Assembly (NCBI GenBank): GCA_958510875.1
Contig: OY294067.1
Span: 198,149,401 to 198,213,400, forward strand
Origin: Endomychus coccineus
Lineage: Eukaryota > Arthropoda > Insecta > Coleoptera > Endomychidae
Direction of reading: 5' to 3'
Length of the DNA stretch: 64,000 bases
The position numbers and the translations under genes are program-made. The notes beneath the pieces were generated by a model. The model did not search any database, had not been told where the DNA came from, and saw only the letters and a list, made by a program, of their open reading frames with translations. Below are positions 32,515 to 39,852 of the stretch, piece by piece (positions within the stretch are counted from its first letter, which is position 1; the number at the start of each line of letters is the position of its first letter).

Positions 32515-33225
32515 TTATACTTCTTGTAAATGTAAATGTAGAATACTTTCTTCACCACGAAAGTTTATTGGTTTCAAATGCTGATCTAAAGCTAGTACGG
32601 TTATGTTGGTAATCTCTCCGATATCGGATACTGGTAGATAGAGAGGATTCTTCGGACGCTCCACAATCCTATAGCCGGGGTCGATGGTGATAGGACAATC
32701 GTAGATCGTATGCGCAGGTCTATTTCGATAGAAGGCTCCCACTGTAATGTTCGACTCGAAACGTATGTTGGTGACTTTTATTATGTTGACAGATAAATCA
32801 GACACATGCACCACACCCTTCTTCAATACCCTCCGCGAAAATCCTAATATTTTAGCAAGACTATCGTTTTTTTCAAACGAAATATCGTGATTTTTATGGA
32901 ATATTCCACACTTTAACGTATTGTTATTCGGTTTCAGCGAGAATATATCTTCTTTAACCTTCAATTTTCTCCTGATAAATTCATCGATATCGCTTATCTC
33001 ATAGTTTCCAGCCGGAATTGTTATCGCTTCAAGAGTCTTCGCTTTTGTTTTATCTCCTTCTACGTAATAGTAGAATTTCTCGTTCTCTATATTGGGTATG
33101 GAATTGTATGAATTGAATCCCAACAATGCTAAATAATATTTTTTGTCTGGCCTCAGCACAATCGAATTCTGCGGTGTAAACGAGAATATATGGTTGGTGC
33201 TTGTTAACGTGAACAACTGAGACAT
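32515..33225 (-). CDS. penton-like / minor capsid protein (left copy)
   Basis: 236 aa. N-terminal motif YYLALLGFNSYNSIPNI, middle IPAGNYEISDIDEFIRRKL and KILGFSRRVL, then GYRIVERPKNPLYLPVS and the end NFRGEESILHLHLQEV. These are hallmarks of a family found next to the capsid gene in Polinton-like elements of insects, Hydra and others (xxLxLxxxxxYNSxPNI ... GEEIxIxxHLREV). It is generally taken as the single-jelly-roll penton or a penton-associated protein. It lies directly upstream of the capsid gene on the same strand. Only one amino-acid difference from the right copy (G/E near residue 107). Confidence 0.78.
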   Translation of the reverse strand: MSQLFTLTSTNHIFSFTPQNSIVLRPDKKYYLALLGFNSYNSIPNIENEKFYYYVEGDKTKAKTLEAITIPAGNYEISDIDEFIRRKLKVKEDIFSLKPNNNTLKCGIFHKNHDISFEKNDSLAKILGFSRRVLKKGVVHVSDLSVNIIKVTNIRFESNITVGAFYRNRPAHTIYDCPITIDPGYRIVERPKNPLYLPVSDIGEITNITVLALDQHLKPINFRGEESILHLHLQEV

Positions 33226-33254
33226 GATACTGATAAAAATTTATTGAAACATCT

Positions 33255-33947
33255 CTATTTATATTTTAACATTAATAGATGGAATAAGTATGATCTCATA
33301 AAGTATGGATCGTCTTTGCAAACTTCTTCTATCAACACTTGCTTCTCGTGATGAGTTATTTCCTCGTTCTCCATGATGTGAGAAATCTGCTCAGATAAAC
33401 ATTGCGAACATAGTTTGCGTGGGGGTTGTGGACCATCGCAATCTTCATCGACATGTTCCTTACACTGCATATGACGGTAAAGGTAATCAAACATATGTTC
33501 CGGAACCTCATTCTGATTGAGAAACACCACATCCAAATGTTTCAGGATGTATTCCATCGGTAGAAACGTTGAATTCTTACGTGTAAGTTCGCTAGTAGGT
33601 TTATTGATAGCCTCGATCAAATTTCCATAAATAAAATCGCTGATTCTCCTCAAACTACTCCCACTACTACTACTCTCATTTTCACATATGTATTGTATTA
33701 CTGCAGAAGTGAAATCCATGGTGGTGTGTGGTTGTTTACAATTTTGCGAAGAATGGATAAGTGATATTGTTGGTGCGAATATTCGCAAAGGACTCAATCC
33801 ACACTTCATTTCATAACCCCCCTCCAATGGGTATGTTGTATTCAACAATAGAAATTTTTCATCACGAATTAACATTTCAAACTCTTCAAACATTCGATCT
33901 AACTCGGAACTATCTTCGGATGTACCACCACTATCTTGGTACGACAT
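33255..33947 (-). CDS. chimeric ORF across the left arm junction: truncated upstream gene plus Cys-rich 154-aa protein
   Basis: 230 aa. Residues 77-230 equal the right-arm protein at 38475-38939. Residues 1-70 (MSYQDSGGTSEDSSELDR... to CGLSPLRIFAPTISLIHSS) come from the unique centre. They resemble the N-terminus of a different small beta-rich Polinton protein that normally continues much further. The junction at 33736/33737 falls between them, and the former 5' UTR reads through in frame as KQPHTT. So the upstream gene was cut by the inversion and is now fused to the repeat copy. The Cys-rich part can still be made from its own ATG at 33716. Confidence 0.75.
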   Translation of the reverse strand: MSYQDSGGTSEDSSELDRMFEEFEMLIRDEKFLLLNTTYPLEGGYEMKCGLSPLRIFAPTISLIHSSQNCKQPHTTMDFTSAVIQYICENESSSSGSSLRRISDFIYGNLIEAINKPTSELTRKNSTFLPMEYILKHLDVVFLNQNEVPEHMFDYLYRHMQCKEHVDEDCDGPQPPRKLCSQCLSEQISHIMENEEITHHEKQVLIEEVCKDDPYFMRSYLFHLLMLKYK

Positions 33948-34018
33948 TTTACTACAACTGAACTGATTGTTAGATTTTCTCTAACATACAGCCTGAAGAT
34001 CACACACGCACGCGCAGA

Positions 34019-34930
34019 TCATATAATATCACTTCTAGCAATCCAACTTTTCTCCTTTATTCCCAACCATTTGACGTACATTTTATCATCTTTTTTCCGA
34101 AGCACTTTCTCAATCAAAAAGACATCAGGTTGTTTGGTCTTCTGCAATTCTTCCTCGTAGAAACAACCGCTGATTGGGGAGTTCTTCATATCCTCGAGTA
34201 GATACGTGACTGGGTTAGTTATTTTAACTTTTATAATTTTAAAGAGCTCCGCCGACCAATTAGGCGTATATGATTTTTCGAAAATATGTTTGGCTTTGCT
34301 TATACGTACCACATCGCCCACGTTGAATTTATGTGGTAAAGCCAACTTGAGGTGTGAGTAGGATCGCTTCAATATCATGCTCTCATTTTGTTTTGTCACC
34401 TTGAATGGAGCCATATTTATAGTTCTATGTTTACGTTTATTATATTTTTCAGTGATTTCTTGAAGTATATCAATCCATCTATATTTTCCTTTCAAACTAA
34501 ATTGTTTGTAGAGCGCTTCTTTCAAGGTTCGAATAACACGTTCAGCAATGGCGGCTTTCTTCACACTATACGTATTATAATGGTTGATTTTGTGTTTTTT
34601 CATCAGCTCGTCAAAATGCTTATTGAAGAATTCTTTACCTTGGTCGCTTTGCAGATTCCTAGGTTTACGTCCTCCTCCCTCAGTCAATATAGAATTAACT
34701 GCTTTCCGAACCTCGTCGGCTGATTTCGTTTTCAATGGACGAGTCCACACGAATTTCGAGTAGCAATCGATCATCACCAAAATATACTTGAATCCTCGAT
34801 TTTCACGAGCATAATTACCCATTTCGGCCAGATCCATCTGCCACAAGTCATCCAGTCCCTTCAAAATTGTACGACGACGTTTGAAATTTTTTCGGGCTGG
34901 CTTATGAATCTCATCGACAACTTGTTGCAT
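34019..34930 (-). CDS. Polinton integrase (retrovirus-like, with chromodomain-like tail)
   Basis: 303 aa. rve core with DDE residues: D33 in LWQMDLAEM, D96 in LQSDQGKEF, E130 in AAIAERVIRTLKE; spacing is close to DD35E. Flanking NHYNTYSVKKAAIAER matches the Polinton (c-integrase) subgroup, in which Lys-rich SVKKAAIxER precedes the Glu. The C-terminus has VFLIEKVLRKKD...YVKWLG plus WIARSDI, a chromodomain-like module often found in Polinton integrases. Probably inserts the genome into host DNA making the 6-bp duplication seen here. Single copy, all catalytic residues intact. Start ATG at 34930 is 10 bp after the stop of the upstream gene. Confidence 0.92.
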   Translation of the reverse strand: MQQVVDEIHKPARKNFKRRRTILKGLDDLWQMDLAEMGNYARENRGFKYILVMIDCYSKFVWTRPLKTKSADEVRKAVNSILTEGGGRKPRNLQSDQGKEFFNKHFDELMKKHKINHYNTYSVKKAAIAERVIRTLKEALYKQFSLKGKYRWIDILQEITEKYNKRKHRTINMAPFKVTKQNESMILKRSYSHLKLALPHKFNVGDVVRISKAKHIFEKSYTPNWSAELFKIIKVKITNPVTYLLEDMKNSPISGCFYEEELQKTKQPDVFLIEKVLRKKDDKMYVKWLGIKEKSWIARSDII

Positions 34931-34940
34931 CGTTTTTCAA

Positions 34941-35609
34941 TTATTGTCTAGTTGGAGTTATACGTTTCGGGTTGGTTGATGGGGTGGTAGCATCATTTGG
35001 TCTTTTCTTCGAGGGTGTCGTCATACGTTGTTCCAACGCCAGCAGCCTACTCACAATATCCTCCTGATGTACATCCATTATGTTATAATCTATAGTGATC
35101 TTGTTCAATTTATCATTATGATCACGCAAAATAACGCGTTGACTCTTATGACATGTTTCGAAATTATCAGTGAATTTCTTGAAGATATCGAGTACATAAG
35201 CGGTATTAGCTACAACGGTTTTGAGATCTTTATCATTTTTCTTCTTGTATTCATCCAATTCTTTATGTAAACTCGTGAAGCTAGCATCACTTTGATTTTT
35301 GTGCGATTGTATGTTGATGGAGAAACTACTCACCTCTCCAATTAATTTCTGAATCTTATGTGAAAAGTCATCGTTGAAGATGCGCTCCAAGTTCTCCCCA
35401 ATCTTCGCACTCACATCATCGACATAAATCTTGCTTGCAACATCGTTCTTGAATGTGGGCGTTTTCACATTACAAATTTTCACGTTCTCGATATCTACAT
35501 CGCCATCTGGTGTACGAGCTAGAACGTGTGAAAACATCGATTGTCGAAGAGCGTTGATGCTGGTTGAACCACCAATCACAGATCTTCGTCCAAACTTATC
35601 AAGACTCAT
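34941..35609 (-). CDS. fibre-like / coiled-coil structural protein candidate
   Basis: 222 aa from MSLDKFGRRSV; an in-frame ATG at 35675 would add 22 hydrophobic residues but overlaps the upstream gene. The start MSxDKFGR and the following VKICNVKTPTFKNDVASKIY, with the xVxNVxxPxxxxDAVxKxY pattern, recur in many Polinton proteins. Bacteriophage-like tail-fibre neck sequences show the same pattern. The middle is a long charged helix (HKELDEYKKKNDKDL); the end is a Lys/Pro/Thr tail. A trimeric fibre or spike is a reasonable inference, not proven. Confidence 0.5.
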   Translation of the reverse strand: MSLDKFGRRSVIGGSTSINALRQSMFSHVLARTPDGDVDIENVKICNVKTPTFKNDVASKIYVDDVSAKIGENLERIFNDDFSHKIQKLIGEVSSFSINIQSHKNQSDASFTSLHKELDEYKKKNDKDLKTVVANTAYVLDIFKKFTDNFETCHKSQRVILRDHNDKLNKITIDYNIMDVHQEDIVSRLLALEQRMTTPSKKRPNDATTPSTNPKRITPTRQ

Positions 35610-35643
35610 CGTGTAAATGACATGAAACAGTAATGAACACACA

Positions 35644-36243
35644 CTAATATATGATATCGGCTTCTCGTAGCTCATTTATTATAGCGACTATCTCATTGTC
35701 CTGAGATGTATTCCCAGCTTGTTGAGATGCAATCAAAAGACTCAATCGTTCCACAAGTTCGTTTGGATCGTCCCAGTACACGTACTCCACTGGTTCGTTG
35801 TTATATGTCAATTGCATACCGCTACCGAGAGCTTCCTCATGAATTAGAGGTCGAATTATTTTAATGTACTTGTATCTTCGAGTACCTTTCAAATTTCCAG
35901 CACTATTTCTGTGGGGATTTGTCAAGTTCAGAATCATCCTGTAATTCATCTTATCTTTCTTGGTAAAATTTCTAGGTTTGTCATAGAATATAAGTTCACA
36001 CAGACCGACGGTACTTTTGAATTTTCTTCCTTGTGTCACGATAGTATCTCTATTTTTGAAATCGATTAATTTACCTCCTAGCAACCATGACAACGAACTA
36101 GCATCGTAAACTGGGCCATAAACTCTATCGATTTTTCTACTCCCTGACCAGTAATCACCGATATATTTTTGAATTAACTCTGGGTAAGATTCTAATACGT
36201 CATACTCATCATCGCTGTCAGACTCTTCAATAACAGTTTTCAT
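35644..36243 (-). CDS. DUF8207-type Polinton protein, C-terminal part (frameshifted)
   Basis: Open frame of about 200 aa whose first ATG is at 36243; the frame is open upstream as well. The block DRVYGPVYDASSLSWLLGGK, then ...RKFKSTVGLCELIFYDKP, TKKDKMNYRMIL, and RRYKYIKIIRPLI matches the DUF8207 pattern (DxTYG, KFxGTxGLxELLxxKxP, YxxIL, GxKYKxIIKPL). In related elements this domain is joined to the N-terminal part now found in the ORF at 36255-36596. The two frames switch within a purine-only acidic tract at roughly 36285-36310. So one original gene is broken by an indel or read by frameshifting. Function unknown. Confidence 0.6.
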   Translation of the reverse strand: MKTVIEESDSDDEYDVLESYPELIQKYIGDYWSGSRKIDRVYGPVYDASSLSWLLGGKLIDFKNRDTIVTQGRKFKSTVGLCELIFYDKPRNFTKKDKMNYRMILNLTNPHRNSAGNLKGTRRYKYIKIIRPLIHEEALGSGMQLTYNNEPVEYVYWDDPNELVERLSLLIASQQAGNTSQDNEIVAIINELREADIIY

Positions 36244-36254
36244 ACTTGCATCGC

Positions 36255-36596
36255 TTACATCCAATACCGTTTCTCTTTCATCTTCCGCCTCTTCCTCCTC
36301 TCCTCCTCTTCATCCGCATCATCCTTTTCTTGCTTAATTTCACGTTTAATCAATGGTGTATTATTGGATTTGATTATTTCCCGAAGTGGTTCCGATATGG
36401 GTTTAAATAATTTATTGATCGACTCGTCCTCTTCCGTTTTACCCAGTTTCAATGTGAGATATTTCTTGCGTATAGATCGTGCCAATTGAGCGATTTTTCG
36501 CTTACGTGCTAACCGTTCAGCGTCCATTGTGTATTTGCTGAAGATTTCACGTTCACACTTTAATATATACATCGAAACCTTTGCGGTATCTTCCAT
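36255..36596 (-). CDS. DUF8207-type Polinton protein, N-terminal part (frameshifted)
   Basis: 113 aa, beginning MEDTAKVSMYILKCEREIF. The segment SIRKKYLTLKLGKTEEDES followed by FKPISEPLREII is the typical N-terminal region of DUF8207-linked Polinton proteins (IRxKYxxLKxGKxxxxExLxKxFxPIxxPL). It ends in a Glu-then-Arg/Lys run where the frame departs from the downstream DUF8207 domain. The ATG lies inside the 3' end of the ATPase gene (44-bp overlap), indicating a compact operon-like layout. Confidence 0.6.
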   Translation of the reverse strand: MEDTAKVSMYILKCEREIFSKYTMDAERLARKRKIAQLARSIRKKYLTLKLGKTEEDESINKLFKPISEPLREIIKSNNTPLIKREIKQEKDDADEEEERRKRRKMKEKRYWM

Positions 36597-37251
36597 TGTT
36601 CAAATCGAAATCTTTAGCAATTATCAATGTTCCAAATTTCTCCATCCAACACATAGAACACATCTTTTTGAATCGATCGAAAGTAACGTCTGGGGATACG
36701 TGCTCATCAAACACATGTTTTAGATTTATTTCATCCTGTTTAAATAACACGATCAGGTTAGAATTATCGCGAATCAGTTGTTTAGGAATTTTGGAGTATG
36801 TCTGACATAGATATGATGCGTCAATGTTTCTATGTCTACACATCGAATAATATTCTCGAATTTTCTGTTGTGTCTCACAGGATATGTCATCAAAAATGAA
36901 GATAGAATTTGGTTTTGCATCGTTCGGACTTATAATTTCTTCATTGTCTTTATATGGGAAATAACCAACTCCTTTTACTCGTTCCAAAATCTCCTGGAAC
37001 AGTATGTACTTATCTTGATATAATGACTTCGAGTATACGTAAACGTTTTCAAACTTGACACCATTTGGATTGAATAACAACGATAACATAACGTTTGTTT
37101 TTCCGCATCCGCTCGGACCACAAATTAAAGCACGAAAAGAGTTTGGTAACAGTTTACCATGTTTACCAACGCGATTAGTTCCAACTTTTAAATCTAAATT
37201 CTCGATTGAGAGTGTCTGTTCTTGTTGAACGGTCTTCATCGTGTGAACCAT
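36553..37251 (-). CDS. genome-packaging ATPase (A32/FtsK-HerA type)
   Basis: 232 aa. Walker A ALICGPSGCGKTNVMLSLL at residues 41-59; Walker B SIFIFDD at 116-122 followed by ISCETQQ; then YYSMCRHRNIDASYLCQTY with the sensor Gln and ending LIVLFKQDE. This is the standard arrangement in Polinton/adenovirus-like virus packaging ATPases, which pump the genome into the capsid. Length (230-260) is normal. ATG at 37251 or at 37239 (MKTVQQ). Transcribed divergently from the PLA2 gene over a ~57-bp gap. Confidence 0.92.
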   Translation of the reverse strand: MVHTMKTVQQEQTLSIENLDLKVGTNRVGKHGKLLPNSFRALICGPSGCGKTNVMLSLLFNPNGVKFENVYVYSKSLYQDKYILFQEILERVKGVGYFPYKDNEEIISPNDAKPNSIFIFDDISCETQQKIREYYSMCRHRNIDASYLCQTYSKIPKQLIRDNSNLIVLFKQDEINLKHVFDEHVSPDVTFDRFKKMCSMCWMEKFGTLIIAKDFDLNNGRYRKGFDVYIKV

Positions 37252-37269
37252 TTCTACTTAATGATAACG

Positions 37270-37278
37270 TATAAAAGG
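37270..37278 (+). promoter_or_regulatory. TATA box in the divergent promoter region
   Basis: TATAAAAGG lies 31 bp upstream of the PLA2/pX start codon at 37309, in the 57-bp gap between two divergent genes. The sequence is a near-perfect metazoan TATA element. Confidence 0.6.
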
Positions 37279-37308
37279 AAAAATCATCAGAGCGTATGCT
37301 CATTAACA

Positions 37309-38085
37309 ATGTTGATTCATCAAGGTGAAGGTTTATTGAATACACTCATAAACAAGCTCCCGTTTGAATTACACATTCCTTCATATCAATTCTGTGGTCC
37401 TGGAACTAAATTGGAAAAGCGTCTTGCACGCGGTGATAAAGGTATCTATCCTCTAGATTCCGCTTGTCGCGAACACGATATAGCTTATTCACAAAACAAA
37501 TCTCTGGAGGAACGTCATAAGGCCGATAAAATATTAGAGGACGCTGCTTGGAAACGAGTTAAATCAAGAGACGCTAGCGCAGGTGAAAGACTCTCTAGTT
37601 TATTGGTTACTGGTGGGATGAAGGTTAAACGAAAACTGGGTATGGGTATCAAGAAACGAAGGCGACAACGACGATGTTGTTTCCGGAAAGATATCGTTGG
37701 AAGCATCGCAAAGTCAATGGAGCCATCTTCTTCATTGAGAAAGTCCGCTATGAACGCGTTGAAAGCCGCACGGATCGCGATTAAACGAGCTGGAGGTAAA
37801 AAGCGTATCAGAGTACCGAGAGTAATACCACTACCAAAATCTGGAGGATTCCTCCCACTATTACTACCCATCTTAGGAGCTCTAGGAGCCTTAGGATCGG
37901 TTGCAGGAGGTGCAAGTGCTATCGCAAATACGGTGGTTAACGCTAAAAATGCCCAAAAAAAGTTTGAAGAAGATCAACGTCACAACAAAGCCATGGAATC
38001 GCTGGGAAAAGGTTTATACTTGAAACGCAACGCTAAAGGAGGATATGGATTGTTTTTGAAGAAGCAACAAAAAAACTTCCAATAA
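37309..38085 (+). CDS. minor capsid protein with parvovirus-type PLA2 domain and pX-like tail
   Basis: 258 aa from the ATG at 37309 (the open frame also extends upstream). Residues 26-62 carry the viral phospholipase A2 signature: a calcium loop YQFCGPGT and the catalytic SACREHDIAYS with H56-D57. Then a very basic segment (residues 105-125, KKRRRQRR), a Gly/Ala/Leu-rich hydrophobic stretch (about 183-210, LLLPILGALGALG), and the end GLYLKRNAKGGYGLFLKK. That end is typical of Polinton and adenovirus pX/pVI-like minor capsid proteins. In parvoviruses the PLA2 acts in endosomal escape; the same role here is by analogy. First gene of the rightward late operon; active-site residues are intact. 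Confidence 0.85.
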   Translation: MLIHQGEGLLNTLINKLPFELHIPSYQFCGPGTKLEKRLARGDKGIYPLDSACREHDIAYSQNKSLEERHKADKILEDAAWKRVKSRDASAGERLSSLLVTGGMKVKRKLGMGIKKRRRQRRCCFRKDIVGSIAKSMEPSSSLRKSAMNALKAARIAIKRAGGKKRIRVPRVIPLPKSGGFLPLLLPILGALGALGSVAGGASAIANTVVNAKNAQKKFEEDQRHNKAMESLGKGLYLKRNAKGGYGLFLKKQQKNFQ

Positions 38086-38105
38086 AGCTACCCGATGATA
38101 GGCCA

Positions 38106-38459
38106 ATGTACGATCGAGATTTGATACGTTTCGCTAGAATTCTGAAAATCCCAAATTTTCGCGGTGTCTTTATGCGAGATACGCTACCGCACAAACCTAG
38201 ACGTCGTGAATGTATCATTCTAAATTTGGACTTGACTAAAAACAATGGAACGCATTGGGTAGCGTTTAGAAAAATCGATAACGATGTAGAATATTTTGAT
38301 TCTTTTGGAAATTTGATGCCACCAAAGGAACTCGTTCGATATTTGGGCGAGAACGTTAGGATTTTCTACAATAACGACACCTATCAGAACTATAATCAAG
38401 TGATATGTGGACAGCTGTGTTTGAAATTTCTCAGTCACACTCGACTATTCGAAGAGTAA
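38106..38459 (+). CDS. adenain-like cysteine protease
   Basis: 117 aa. Catalytic His50 in NNGTHWVAF, acidic D65 in YFDSFGN, Gln98 and Cys101 in NQVICGQLCLKFL: the His-Asp-Gln-Cys order of the adenovirus protease/Ulp1 clan. The family processes capsid precursors during virion maturation. It is somewhat shorter than many relatives (120-200 aa) but the core is whole. Its stop codon (38457-38459) sits exactly on the inner boundary of the right arm, and it lies 20 bp after the PLA2 gene. Confidence 0.85.
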   Translation: MYDRDLIRFARILKIPNFRGVFMRDTLPHKPRRRECIILNLDLTKNNGTHWVAFRKIDNDVEYFDSFGNLMPPKELVRYLGENVRIFYNNDTYQNYNQVICGQLCLKFLSHTRLFEE

Positions 38460-38474
38460 CAACCACACACCACC

Positions 38475-38939
38475 ATGGATTTCACTTCTGCAGTAATACA
38501 ATACATATGTGAAAATGAGAGTAGTAGTAGTGGGAGTAGTTTGAGGAGAATCATCGATTTTATTTATGGAAATTTGATCGAGGCTATCAATAAACCTACT
38601 AGCGAACTTACACATAAGAATTTAACGTTTCTACCGATGGAATACATCCTGAAACATTTGGATGTGGTGTTTCTCAATCAGAATGAGGTTCCGGAACATA
38701 TGTTTGATTACCTTTACCGTCATATGCAGTGTAAGGAACATGTCGATGAAGATTGCGATGGTCCACAACCCCCACGCAAACTATGTTCGCAATGTTTATC
38801 TGAGCAGATTTCTCACATCATGGAGAACGAGGAAATAACTCATCACGAGAAGCAAGTGTTGATAGAAGAAGTTTGCAAAGACGATCCATACTTTATGAGA
38901 TCATACTTATTACATCTATTAATGTTAAAATATAAATAG
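38475..38939 (+). CDS. Cys-rich 154-aa Polinton protein (right copy)
   Basis: Start MDFTSAVIQYICE in an excellent context (CCACCATGG). No family recognised. Ser run at 16-22; a Cys/His cluster C86, H89, C94, C104, C107 within residues 86-107 could bind zinc. The rest is helical (EEITHHEKQVLIEEVCKDD). It lies 15 bp after the protease stop and 29 bp before the penton-like gene. Three or four residues differ from the left copy. Confidence 0.6.
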   Translation: MDFTSAVIQYICENESSSSGSSLRRIIDFIYGNLIEAINKPTSELTHKNLTFLPMEYILKHLDVVFLNQNEVPEHMFDYLYRHMQCKEHVDEDCDGPQPPRKLCSQCLSEQISHIMENEEITHHEKQVLIEEVCKDDPYFMRSYLLHLLMLKYK

Positions 38940-38968
38940 AGATGTTTCAATAAATTTTTATCAGTATC

Positions 38969-39679
38969 ATGTCTCAGTTGTTCACGTTAACAAGCACCAA
39001 CCATATATTCTCGTTTACACCGCAGAATTCGATTGTGCTGAGGCCAGACAAAAAATATTATTTAGCATTGTTGGGATTCAATTCATACAATTCCATACCC
39101 AATATAGAGAACGAGAAATTCTACTATTACGTAGAAGGAGATAAAACAAAAGCGAAGACTCTTGAAGCGATAACAATTCCGGCTGGAAACTATGAGATAA
39201 GCGATATCGATGAATTTATCAGGAGAAAATTGAAGGTTAAAGAAGATATATTCTCGCTGAAACCGAATAACAATACGTTAAAGTGTGAAATATTCCATAA
39301 AAATCACGATATTTCGTTTGAAAAAAACGATAGTCTTGCTAAAATATTAGGATTTTCGCGGAGGGTATTGAAGAAGGGTGTGGTGCATGTGTCTGATTTA
39401 TCTGTCAACATAATAAAAGTCACCAACATACGTTTCGAGTCGAACATTACAGTGGGAGCCTTCTATCGAAATAGACCTGCGCATACGATCTACGATTGTC
39501 CTATCACCATCGACCCCGGCTATAGGATTGTGGAGCGTCCGAAAAATCCTCTCTATCTACCAGTATCCGATATCGGAGAGATTACCAACATAACCGTACT
39601 AGCTTTAGATCAGCATTTGAAACCAATAAACTTTCGTGGTGAAGAAAGTATTCTACATTTACATTTACAAGAAGTATAA
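38969..39679 (+). CDS. penton-like / minor capsid protein (right copy)
   Basis: Same family and length (236 aa) as the ORF at 32515-33225, with E instead of G near residue 107. All motifs described for the left copy are intact. AATAAA in the gap before its start may serve the preceding gene. Confidence 0.78.
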   Translation: MSQLFTLTSTNHIFSFTPQNSIVLRPDKKYYLALLGFNSYNSIPNIENEKFYYYVEGDKTKAKTLEAITIPAGNYEISDIDEFIRRKLKVKEDIFSLKPNNNTLKCEIFHKNHDISFEKNDSLAKILGFSRRVLKKGVVHVSDLSVNIIKVTNIRFESNITVGAFYRNRPAHTIYDCPITIDPGYRIVERPKNPLYLPVSDIGEITNITVLALDQHLKPINFRGEESILHLHLQEV

Positions 39680-39684
39680 AAAAT

Positions 39685-39852
39685 ATGGGGTTGTTTGTGG
39701 ACAACAACAACAATAAAAACAGTTCTCCCACCACATCATCATCAGTCTTCAACAAAACACCTAAAGTGCGTGACCTACTCACCAGAGCCAACATCGTAAT
39801 TTTGAAATCATTAGGGTTTCGTCTTAAACAAGAATGTCATTATCCAAAATGA
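39685..39852 (+). CDS. 55-aa protein overlapping the capsid gene start (right copy)
   Basis: Starts 6 bp after the penton-like stop (MGLFVDNNNN) and ends in the first codons of the capsid ORF in another frame. I saw no difference from the left copy. Confidence 0.55.
   Translation: MGLFVDNNNNKNSSPTTSSSVFNKTPKVRDLLTRANIVILKSLGFRLKQECHYPK

Larger units (their letters stand above)
26932..33736 (-). repeat. left giant inverted arm of the Polinton
   Basis: It is the reverse complement of 38458-43918. From the inner boundary out to about 28801, each base x pairs with 72194-x with no indel (gene ends match exactly, e.g. 33225/38969, 32360/39834, 30538/41656, 29378/42816). Only substitutions separate the arms over those ~4.9 kb. 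Beyond 28801 the left arm is longer by about 1.34 kb because of tandem-repeat expansion. The inner boundary is at 33736/33737, where homology ends within AACAACCACACACC (as read on the minus strand). Confidence 0.95.

Noticed and set aside
36529..37023. Plus-strand ORFs opposite the ATPase gene
   Set aside because: Antisense shadows; they lack any motif and lie within a strongly supported minus-strand gene.
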